A stretch of 7,770 nucleotides of DNA from an uncultured Bacilli bacterium (GTDB lineage Bacteria > Bacillota_I > Bacilli_A > RF39 > UBA660). Every line of letters begins with the position of its first letter. The first letter of the stretch is position 1. The DNA is taken from positions 1-7,770 of the forward strand of contig CALVJE010000051.1 of assembly GCA_944331725.1 (NCBI GenBank), given 5' to 3'. Positions 1 to 5,256 of the stretch are shown here, piece after piece. A model generated the notes under the pieces. That model was not told the origin of the DNA, did not search any database, and was given only the letters and a program-made list of their open reading frames with translations. Position numbers and translations under genes: made by a program.

Positions 1-194
1 TAATAGTAATATGCACTATCAGATGTAAATATTGCATTAGGATATTTTTTTAAAATTATTTCTAAAGGATTTACAAATTCTACATCTGAATACAAACCAT
101 TATCCACTTTAAACAACTCTTTATTTTCTATAGCTTTATTTAGTTGATAAGTAGAATATTTATTTTTATCTAACTCATTTCTAAAGTATAACAT
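1..194 (-). CDS. AbiEi-like antitoxin / transcriptional regulator, N-terminal part (runs off the window)
   Basis: The first 64 codons of a minus-strand gene are visible before the window edge cuts it. The ATG at 194-192 is preceded by GGGTGA with 7 nt spacing. The protein begins MLYFRNELDK and continues with a short helical segment (YSTYQLNKAIENKELF, about residues 13-28), then KVDNGLYSD (29-37), then a helix ending in KKYPNAIFTSDSAYYY (49-64). This order, a winged-helix HTH, a 'G-x-Y' wing and a 'P-x-A-x-x-x-x-S-A-Y' helix, is typical of the AbiEi antitoxin domain of type IV abortive-infection toxin-antitoxin systems and of related stand-alone regulators. In that family the antitoxin represses its own promoter and counteracts a nucleotidyltransferase toxin (AbiEii) encoded just downstream. 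Here the toxin, if present, would lie to the left of the window. The assignment rests on pattern recognition of a fragment. A different winged-helix regulator remains possible. Confidence 0.68.
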   Translation of the reverse strand, partial: MLYFRNELDKNKYSTYQLNKAIENKELFKVDNGLYSDVEFVNPLEIILKKYPNAIFTSDSAYYY

Positions 195-217
195 TTTCTC
201 ATCACCCAACACAATAT

Positions 218-264
218 TAACAAAACTATACACAAAAATCAACAGTTTGTGTATAGTTTTGTTA
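218..264 (-). promoter_or_regulatory. Inverted repeat overlapping the candidate promoter of the AbiEi-like gene
   Basis: The arms AACAAAACTATACACAAA (219-236) and TTTGTGTATAGTTTTGTT (246-263) are perfect complements. The pair T218/A264 extends the stem to 19 bp, and 9 nt separate the arms. On the minus strand the right arm supplies TACACA (253-248) and the left arm TATAGT (230-225) with a 17-nt spacer, a plausible -35/-10 pair about 31 nt upstream of the AbiEi-like ATG. AbiEi proteins are known to autorepress through inverted repeats in their promoter, so an operator is a reasonable reading. On the plus strand the repeat is followed by A and seven T, so it could also act as a rho-independent terminator for plus-strand transcription, but no plus-strand gene is visible upstream. 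Confidence 0.5.
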
Positions 265-318
265 TTTTTTTAAAGTAAATGACACACTTAGTAAGTAATG
301 AATGAATAAATGAATCAT

Positions 319-870
319 TTAGTCTAAATTTTCTTTTAAAGAATCAACTCTATTAAAAATAACCTTAGTAGCAGTATGTCCATGCATTGCATATATATCT
401 AATACTTTTCTCCAAAAAACCTTTTCTGACGATCTAATATCACGAATTCTAGCAAGCAATTCTTCAAAGTAAGGGCTTTCACCATCATTCTTTAATTTTT
501 CATCATTAAGTACAAATCCTTTAATCATATATTCCTTTAATTTATCATTTGCCCATTTTCTAAAATTAGTTCCAATATCAGATCTAACTCTAAAACCTAT
601 AGCAACTATCATATCAAGATTATAATACATCATATCATATGTCTTACCATTTGTAGCAACTGTTCGGAATTTCCGAACAGTTGATTTTTCCTCTAGCTCA
701 CCTTCTTCGTATATATGCTTTATATGTTCTGAAATATTTGATTTACTAGAATTATATAATTTTACTAACTGTGCTTGATTTAACCAAACAGTACCATCTT
801 CTATTTTTACTTCAATATTATCTTTTCCATTTTTATCTTTATAAATAATTATATTTCCGAATTCATTCAT
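319..870 (-). CDS. RhuM-family protein, shortened (internal and C-terminal losses)
   Basis: The 183-aa product matches the N-terminal half of the RhuM (virulence RhuM/Fic-associated) family: an opening like IIIYKDKNGK (7-16), VWLNQAQLVKLYNSSKSNIS (28-47, an HTH-like segment), STVRKFRTVATNGKTYDMMY (63-82), YNLDMIVAIGFRVRS (83-97), FRKWANDKLKEYMIKGF (103-119) and YFEELLARIRDIRSSEK (134-150). Family members as I remember them are about 300 residues or more. Here KVLDIYA (155-161) runs directly into MHGHTATKVIFNRVDS (162-177), two blocks usually separated by roughly 20-25 residues, and the protein stops soon after. This looks like an in-frame internal deletion plus loss of the C-terminal region. 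The start is supported by GAGGAG, with 8 nt between GGAG and the ATG. The cellular role of RhuM proteins is poorly defined; they are common in accessory islands next to restriction or toxin-antitoxin genes, and the AbiEi-like neighbour fits that. It may be a decaying gene. Confidence 0.82.
   Translation of the reverse strand: MNEFGNIIIYKDKNGKDNIEVKIEDGTVWLNQAQLVKLYNSSKSNISEHIKHIYEEGELEEKSTVRKFRTVATNGKTYDMMYYNLDMIVAIGFRVRSDIGTNFRKWANDKLKEYMIKGFVLNDEKLKNDGESPYFEELLARIRDIRSSEKVFWRKVLDIYAMHGHTATKVIFNRVDSLKENLD
657..683. repeat. Perfect 13-bp palindrome inside the RhuM-family coding sequence
   Basis: The arms CAACTGTTCGGAA (657-669) and TTCCGAACAGTTG (671-683) are exact reverse complements around the single base T670. 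In the minus-strand reading frame the palindrome encodes the core of STVRKFRTVA, whose residues T-V-R-K-F-R-T-V are themselves mirror-like. It is GC-richer than its surroundings. It could be a protein-binding or recombination site, or a by-product of a conserved peptide motif. Confidence 0.85.
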
Positions 871-988
871 AACTACGTCTCCTCATACAACAATATAATA
901 TAAAATGTTATATCTACTAATATCACTACAAATTATTAAGAATATCTTAACAACTTAATCTTACTTCACAAATGTTTTAATGATTATT

Positions 989-1017
989 ATATTAACATTA
1001 GAATGAATGTTCGTCAA
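989..1017 (-). promoter_or_regulatory. Candidate promoter for the RhuM-family gene, with an inverted repeat in the spacer
   Basis: On the minus strand TTGACG (1017-1012) and TAATAT (994-989) are separated by 17 nt. The spacer contains the inverted repeat AACATT-6 nt-AATGTT (994-1011 on the plus strand), where a repressor could bind between -35 and -10. The -35 differs from consensus at one base and the -10 is weak. The untranslated leader would be about 110 nt, so a promoter closer to the gene is also possible. Confidence 0.4.
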
Positions 1018-1039
1018 TGATAAAATTAAATAAAGATGT

Positions 1040-1074
1040 AAAAACCACATAATTATTATCTTAATTATATGGTT
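1040..1074 (-). terminator. Rho-independent terminator after the coiled-coil/acidic gene pair
   Basis: On the minus strand the arm AACCATATAATT (1074-1063) pairs with AATTATGTGGTT (1054-1043) through 12 bp including one G-U, with an 8-nt loop. The stem runs into a short U-tract at 1044-1040. It begins 7 nt beyond the stop codon of the small acidic gene, so it ends that transcript and separates it from the RhuM-family gene. Confidence 0.75.
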
Positions 1075-1080
1075 AATAGT

Positions 1081-1368
1081 TTATTCATATTTATCGGCAA
1101 TCACTTTATCTAAATAAATAGATAATAATTCCTTAAAGTTAATAAAATCTTCATATAAACCGCTTAAATAAACATCTTCAGAAGTAGTACCATCATATAA
1201 GTTATTAAATTCATCCATATTTGGCATACTCTCAACACCTGTAATATCTGAGAGTAATTTATATATCATTACACTAGCTTCTGCTAATTCTCTACCTAAT
1301 TCTTTTCTTTTATCAGAAACACTTAAATTAGCATAAGCAGCGACTAACTTTTCTCTTTGTTCTATCAT
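1081..1368 (-). CDS. Small acidic protein of unknown function, coupled to the coiled-coil gene
   Basis: This 95-aa product is not recognised. It appears all-helical: an N-terminal helix (MIEQREKLVAAYANLS, 1-16), a second (SDKRKELGRELAEASVMIYKLL split across 18-39), an acidic linker around residues 46-65 (NMDEFNNLYDGTTSED) and a C-terminal helix (70-92). It is acidic overall, with no Cys, signal peptide or membrane segment, so a soluble cytoplasmic partner protein is likely. Its ATG lies in the ATGA overlap with the stop of the upstream gene. AGGAGG stands 9 nt before the ATG, inside the codons for the end of the upstream protein, so translation of the two is probably coupled and their products may act together. 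A terminator follows at once. Confidence 0.7.
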   Translation of the reverse strand: MIEQREKLVAAYANLSVSDKRKELGRELAEASVMIYKLLSDITGVESMPNMDEFNNLYDGTTSEDVYLSGLYEDFINFKELLSIYLDKVIADKYE

Positions 1369-2018
1369 ATCGTCTTTCCTCCTGCTAATGTATCATCAAG
1401 ATTCATTTTTTCAGTTAAAGTGTTTGGAGAATTAACTGAATCCATAAAAGCTTTCATTGCCTCTTCTTTCTGTTGTGCTTGAATTTCTTTTATTGTCATA
1501 CCTTTATCTTGTCTACGTTCAAATTTATCCTCATTTACTTTTCTCTGCCATAAAGTATTTCCTCGAGCTAAGTCATTTAGAAATTCTAACTCTTCTGTGG
1601 TATAGCTTTCTATTTTATCCCAATTAGGTCGTTTTCCTTGAATAGAATCCTTTAATCTTTCCCATCTACTTCTACTTTTATAAGTTTGCTTAACTATATC
1701 AAAAGCCATCTTATGTTCTTCTTTATCTCCAAGGTGTTTTGCTTCCTCTTCTTTTCTTGCTAGAGCAGCATCTCTAACAACATCAACACCTGCTCTTTCC
1801 CTACTTCTTGCTTCCTCAAGTTCTGCTTGAAGATCCATTACTTCTTTACGTTTTCCAATTATTGCTCTATGTTCTTCTTCTGTCCCTTTCATAGTTCTAT
1901 ACTGCATATCACTACCATTAGTATAAGAAACTGTTGCTTTCTGCTCATAATCCCTTTGCATTTTTGCTAACTCTGCACTTACTTTTCTTAATTTTAACTC
2001 TATTTCCCAAGAATCCAT
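1365..2018 (-). CDS. Highly charged coiled-coil protein of unknown function
   Basis: The 217-aa product is not assigned to a family. Residues 3-27 and 46-107 are dense in Glu, Lys, Arg and Ala and look like long coiled-coil helices. A central block, SRSRWERLKDSIQGKRPNWD (115-134), is basic and aromatic. TTEELEFLNDLARG (140-153) looks like a short helical module, residues 155-192 form another charged helix, and the tail is EKMNLDDTLAGGKTI (203-217). There is no signal peptide, membrane span or Cys, so it is probably cytoplasmic or a scaffold. The start has a strong AAGGAGG 10 nt upstream. It overlaps the next gene by ATGA. One sampled line of this gene (1741-1800) has 27 G/C in 60, against 17 in 60 for a line of thrS (5581-5640), so composition differs from the neighbours. 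That could reflect its Ala/Arg/Glu-rich content or a different origin. It is next to the pilus-assembly genes but has its own promoter. Confidence 0.72.
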   Translation of the reverse strand: MDSWEIELKLRKVSAELAKMQRDYEQKATVSYTNGSDMQYRTMKGTEEEHRAIIGKRKEVMDLQAELEEARSRERAGVDVVRDAALARKEEEAKHLGDKEEHKMAFDIVKQTYKSRSRWERLKDSIQGKRPNWDKIESYTTEELEFLNDLARGNTLWQRKVNEDKFERRQDKGMTIKEIQAQQKEEAMKAFMDSVNSPNTLTEKMNLDDTLAGGKTI

Positions 2019-2044
2019 AATAATATTACCTCCTTAGCTTATAT

Positions 2045-2073
2045 ATTATACAAAAAATAAATTTTAATCTATA
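2045..2073 (-). promoter_or_regulatory. Candidate promoter for the coiled-coil/acidic pair
   Basis: A perfect TATAAT lies on the minus strand at 2050-2045, 26 nt upstream of the coiled-coil gene start. The best 17-nt-spaced -35 is only TATAGA (2073-2068), a poor match. No terminator hairpin is visible between the end of the prepilin peptidase gene (2093) and this site, so read-through from the pilus genes is also possible. Confidence 0.45.
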
Positions 2074-2092
2074 AAAATTAAATATATTTACA

Positions 2093-2863
2093 TTATTTTA
2101 CGAATAATAAGAACTCAAAAATATCATTAGTTGTAATTTTAGTAAAGAAAACAATTAAAAATCCAATTAAAAGAAAAGGTCCAAAAGGTATCATATGCTC
2201 TTTATTTTTATATAACAAATATAAAGATATAGGAAGTGCTATAAAACTAGCTAAAAAGATAGTTATAAGTCCTAAAAAAGGTTCTGTTGCAAGACCAATT
2301 ACAAAAAGTAATTTAACATCTCCCCCACCTAAAGATTCTTTTTTAAATAAACTATTACCAAACTTCATTAAAACAAACATAAAGAAAAATAATAAACCAC
2401 CACTAAGTAATGAAAGTAATACTCCACTTAATCCTAATCTAAAAAACTGTATAATAATAATACTTATAGAAAAGAATACAATAACTTCATCAGGAATAAT
2501 CATATAAGTTAAATCACTACTAAAGATTATCATAGTAAGTGCAACTAAAAATAAAGCTAATAAAAGATCTAAGGAAAAACCAAAACTATAATATGATAGG
2601 GCAAATAAAATTCCTGTTGCAAGTTCAATAAAAAAACTTAAAGGACTTATCAACTTATTACAATATCTACATCTACCTTTTAAAAATATATAAGAAAATA
2701 AAGGTATTAGATCTAATCCTTTAAGTTCGTGATGACAATTATCACAATAACTTCTTCCTTTAATAAAGGATCTATTAGTAGATAGTCTTAATCCAATACA
2801 ACAAAAGAAAGACCCAAATACTAGGCCTATTATAAAGAAACAAATTATATATATTACTTCCAT
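2093..2863 (-). CDS. Type IV prepilin peptidase (A24 family, PilD/ComC-like)
   Basis: This 256-aa polytopic membrane enzyme cleaves the leader of type IV pilins or pseudopilins, and in this bifunctional form also N-methylates the new N-terminus. The N-terminal helix IICFFIIGLVFGSFFCCIGL (6-25) carries the usual G-S-F. It is followed by the cytoplasmic zinc domain with C40xxC43 and C65xxC68 around LIPLFSYIFLKGRCRYC. The A24 catalytic aspartates are D117 in SSDLTYMIIPD and D182 in GGGDVKLL (179-186). Further hydrophobic helices fill the rest, and the length is normal for bacterial PilD. The RBS AGGTGA overlaps the stop codon of the upstream platform gene, 8 nt separating the two genes, so they are co-transcribed. 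It should process prepilins encoded elsewhere in the genome, either for DNA uptake (Com-type) or for a pilus. Confidence 0.93.
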   Translation of the reverse strand: MEVIYIICFFIIGLVFGSFFCCIGLRLSTNRSFIKGRSYCDNCHHELKGLDLIPLFSYIFLKGRCRYCNKLISPLSFFIELATGILFALSYYSFGFSLDLLLALFLVALTMIIFSSDLTYMIIPDEVIVFFSISIIIIQFFRLGLSGVLLSLLSGGLLFFFMFVLMKFGNSLFKKESLGGGDVKLLFVIGLATEPFLGLITIFLASFIALPISLYLLYKNKEHMIPFGPFLLIGFLIVFFTKITTNDIFEFLLFVK

Positions 2864-2871
2864 ATTATCAC

Positions 2872-4338
2872 CTATTGAATCTTTCCATAAATATCAAACA
2901 TTGGAACAACTATTGATAGAAGAATAGTACCAACTATTAAAGCCAAGAACGCTATCATTAATGGTTCTATAAAGCTTTGCATTTGTTTAACTAAAGTCTT
3001 ATGTAAGACCTGATAATAGTTAGCAACTTTCTCCATCATTAACCCTAACTGTCCAGTTTTCTCTCCTGTAACAATCATTTCATATGCTGCGACTGGAAAA
3101 GCCCAACTTCCTTTAAAGGATTCTGATATATTAGCACCTTTATTAAGATTAATAATTGTTTTAGCAATTAACTCTTTATATATTTCATTATTAGTAATCT
3201 TAGATAAGACTTCCATACTATCAGTAATAAATACTCCGTGATTTAAAAGTGATGCAAAAGTTTTAGTAAAGTTATATACTTCATTATAAATAACTATTTT
3301 ACTAAATACTGGTATATGCATAACTACGAGTTGGACATTTTTTCTAAATCCTCTTTTATGTTTATATAAGTATATAAATATTAAAACAAAGATACCAATA
3401 CCTAAAATAATAAATAGATAATAGTTAACAATAAAGTCGGATGCTCCCATTACAAAGGTTGTAATAGCAGGAATCTCAGCATCATTATCTCTATACATAT
3501 CTACGAAACTAGGGACAATACTAACAAGGATAAAGATAATAACTCCAATAGCAATACAAAGAACTATAATTGGATAAGTCATTGCTGATACCATTGCTTT
3601 TCTAGTTTCTTCTTTAGAAGTATAATAATCAGCCATATCATCTAAAACAGAGGTTAAATCACCTGTTAACTCAGCAGTTTTAATCATATTAACTAAAAGT
3701 GTAGGAAATTTATCACCTTGTTTTTCCATCGCTGTTGATAAATTCTCACCTTTTAAAAGTTCATATACAACTTTTTGATATATCTTTCTTTGTTCTGGTT
3801 TTTCACTTTGTTTTTCCAAAATTCTTACAGAATCTATTAAAGCAATACCAGCTTTTAAGTATGTAGATAATTGTGTCAGAGAAAAAGAAAGGTCAGCAGC
3901 AGAAAATTTACCACCAATATTAATATCTATATCATAAGCTTTACGAGGAACAACTTCTAATACTTCATATCCTTCATTTTGTAAAAATAGTCTAACTTCA
4001 TCGGCACTTGGTCCTTCAAAAGTACCATTTAATATCTTACCTTGACTTCCTTTAATTTTATATCTAAAAGATATAGATGGTTTTTTATTAAGGTTTATTT
4101 TTCTTTCAGTTGAAATATTCTGTTCTGCCATTAAAGCTTCTACTTCTCTAATAGCACTATCATCATTTTCCTTAGCTTTATTTTTAGCTTCTCTTTTCTC
4201 ACTAGTTCTACCCATACTTAATTTATCGACAGTCGCTAAAACACCACTATAAGCATAACTTAAAATACGTTTAGGAGTAAGTAATATGTATCTTACAATG
4301 TGATATATAAATATAAAAGGCATTGCAACTATTTCCAT
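2872..4338 (-). CDS. Type II secretion/type IV pilus platform protein (GspF/PilC/ComGB-like) with N-terminal extension
   Basis: This 488-aa inner-membrane platform protein would couple the assembly ATPase to pilin polymerisation. Residues about 89-130 hold the small N-terminal module (SFRYKIKGSQGKILNGTFEG, then EVRLFLQNEGYEVLEV). The first T2SF domain spans about 146-280 with FPTLLVNMIKTAELTGDL (211-228). The second spans about 350-480 with FPVAAYEMIVTGEKTGQL (414-431). Membrane helices are visible at about 254-278, 303-325 and 459-482, the family pattern. Unusual is an extra N-terminus of about 88 residues: a hydrophobic/amphipathic stretch (5-35), then a charged linker (43-85, rich in Lys and Glu). 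PilC proteins normally begin near the 'F-x-Y-K' motif. AAAGGAG sits 8 nt before the ATG and a TATAAT promoter lies upstream, so this start is well supported. It is followed directly by the prepilin peptidase gene. Confidence 0.92.
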   Translation of the reverse strand: MEIVAMPFIFIYHIVRYILLTPKRILSYAYSGVLATVDKLSMGRTSEKREAKNKAKENDDSAIREVEALMAEQNISTERKINLNKKPSISFRYKIKGSQGKILNGTFEGPSADEVRLFLQNEGYEVLEVVPRKAYDIDINIGGKFSAADLSFSLTQLSTYLKAGIALIDSVRILEKQSEKPEQRKIYQKVVYELLKGENLSTAMEKQGDKFPTLLVNMIKTAELTGDLTSVLDDMADYYTSKEETRKAMVSAMTYPIIVLCIAIGVIIFILVSIVPSFVDMYRDNDAEIPAITTFVMGASDFIVNYYLFIILGIGIFVLIFIYLYKHKRGFRKNVQLVVMHIPVFSKIVIYNEVYNFTKTFASLLNHGVFITDSMEVLSKITNNEIYKELIAKTIINLNKGANISESFKGSWAFPVAAYEMIVTGEKTGQLGLMMEKVANYYQVLHKTLVKQMQSFIEPLMIAFLALIVGTILLSIVVPMFDIYGKIQ

Positions 4339-4366
4339 ATTAACTTCTCCTTTCTATTCTGAAATA

Positions 4367-4395
4367 ATTATACCACTATCTTAAATTTATCACAA
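4367..4395 (-). promoter_or_regulatory. Promoter of the platform protein/prepilin peptidase operon
   Basis: On the minus strand a consensus TATAAT (4372-4367) follows TTGTGA (4395-4390) with a 17-nt spacer. The expected start point is about 20 nt upstream of the platform gene's ribosome binding site. The site sits in the 105-nt divergent gap shared with the plus-strand VrrA/YqfQ-like gene, so the two units may influence each other. Confidence 0.65.
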
Positions 4396-4443
4396 GTAAT
4401 AAATTTTAATCATATATTAAAGTAAGGGAAAGGCTGTGATAAT

Positions 4444-4737
4444 ATGTATAATGACTATTATAACAATATGGGAACCCCTATGTGGCAAGGAATATCAAAA
4501 AGACATTTTAATTGGAATAGTATTTTAAATAATACGCAAAGAACATTAGGTATAATTAATCAAGCGATACCATTAATTTATCAAGTAAGACCTCTAGTTA
4601 GTAATGCTAAAACACTATTTAGAGTAGCAAGTGCTATTAATGAAAAAGATGATGTTAGTAATGAAGAAGAAAGTCTTAATTATACTAATTCCTATAAAGA
4701 AGAAAAAGATAGTAACGGACCTATATTTTACTTATAG
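4444..4737 (+). CDS. Small VrrA/YqfQ-like protein
   Basis: This 97-aa product is the only plus-strand gene in the window. Its N-terminus is rich in Tyr, Asn, Met and Trp (MYNDYYNNMGTPMWQGISKR, 1-20). The core, NNTQRTLGIINQAIPLIYQ (29-47) followed by VRPLVSNAKTLFRVASAI, resembles the conserved part of the VrrA/YqfQ group, where a helix of the 'v-x-x-a-Q-x-x-x-P-m-v-x-q-y-x-P-l-v-x-n' type occurs. The tail (67-90) is acidic and low in complexity. There is no signal peptide or clear membrane span. YqfQ has been linked to the spore/cell-surface repertoire in Bacillus, but its biochemical function is not known, and this match is recalled from family pattern only. AAAGG lies 10 nt before the ATG. 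Its stop codon lies inside a bidirectional terminator. Confidence 0.75.
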   Translation: MYNDYYNNMGTPMWQGISKRHFNWNSILNNTQRTLGIINQAIPLIYQVRPLVSNAKTLFRVASAINEKDDVSNEEESLNYTNSYKEEKDSNGPIFYL

Positions 4738-4754
4738 GATTTACTATCTTTTTT
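4703..4754. terminator. Bidirectional rho-independent terminator between convergent genes
   Basis: The arms AAAAAGATAGTAA (4703-4715) and TTACTATCTTTTT (4741-4753) pair perfectly over 13 bp. Inside, CCTAT and ATAGG can add an inner stem. Reading either way the hairpin ends in a T-run (plus strand 4749-4754, minus strand 4707-4703), so it can stop both the VrrA/YqfQ-like transcript and the thrS operon. It covers the stop codon of the plus-strand gene (4735-4737) and touches that of the acetyltransferase gene (4753-4755). Confidence 0.8.
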
Positions 4755-5256
4755 ATATTTTAAATAAATAGACATTTTCTTTTAAAGTTTGATTAAGAAT
4801 AGTAAAGTCTCTATTTGAAACAAATACTCCTCCCATATGTTTATAGAAATTATTTGCATTGGTATTATCACTTAAACATCCAACAATCATACTATTAAAG
4901 CCCATCTTTTTAACTTCTTCCAAAGCTCTTTTAAATAGTATTTTTCCATAACCTTTATGTTTCATTTCATCTAATAAATACAATGATTTTAATTCACCAT
5001 TATCTTTATCACTTTTACATACACTAAACATACCTACATATTTATCATTTACTTTTAAAAGAAAAGCTTTATTTAAAGGTTTATTTATATTATTCTTCAT
5101 TCTTTCTATAGATTTATTAATCTCTTCTTTAGTATTAATTAATTCTAAAAAGTAATCATCAACTATTCCTTTATAAGTTTGCTTCCAAGCTAGAGAATTA
5201 ATTTTTACATAGAAATCAACATTATCAAGGTTTAACTCTTCAATAGTATAATTCAC
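4753..5256 (-). CDS. GNAT-family N-acetyltransferase
   Basis: This 167-aa soluble enzyme should transfer an acetyl group from acetyl-CoA to an amine; the substrate cannot be read from the sequence. The GNAT fold is visible as an N-terminal AWKQTYKGIVDDYF (23-36), found in many small-molecule/peptide acetyltransferases, a beta strand KAFLLKVNDKYVGMFSV (63-79), motif A ELKSLYLLDEMKHKGYGKIL (88-107) with the acetyl-CoA pyrophosphate loop K-H-K-G-Y-G, and motif B NTNANNFYKHMGGVF (131-145). The loop begins with Lys where Gln or Arg is usual. The start is GTG, sharing one base with the TAG stop of thrS, and AGAGG about 10 nt upstream is the best ribosome site. It is therefore the last gene of the thrS operon, probably translated by coupling. 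Its link with threonine charging is unknown. Confidence 0.88.
   Translation of the reverse strand: MNYTIEELNLDNVDFYVKINSLAWKQTYKGIVDDYFLELINTKEEINKSIERMKNNINKPLNKAFLLKVNDKYVGMFSVCKSDKDNGELKSLYLLDEMKHKGYGKILFKRALEEVKKMGFNSMIVGCLSDNTNANNFYKHMGGVFVSNRDFTILNQTLKENVYLFKI

Noticed and set aside
290..318. AATG/GAAT short repeats with a small palindrome between the RhuM-family stop and the inverted repeat
   Set aside because: Only a few imperfect tetranucleotide units; too short and degenerate to be called a repeat array or attachment site.
1365..1368. Possible TGA-as-Trp reading: the coiled-coil gene is the only one ending in TGA, and TAG follows at once
   Set aside because: All Trp codons in the long genes are TGG and no gene carries in-frame TGA, so a recoded TGA is not supported. 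The TGA is explained by the ATGA coupling overlap.
4390..4418. A plus-strand promoter for the VrrA/YqfQ-like gene (TATATT at 4413-4418)
   Set aside because: The -10 is acceptable, but the only 17-nt-spaced -35 is TCACAA, a poor match, in uniformly AT-rich sequence. A promoter must be near, but this one is not convincing.
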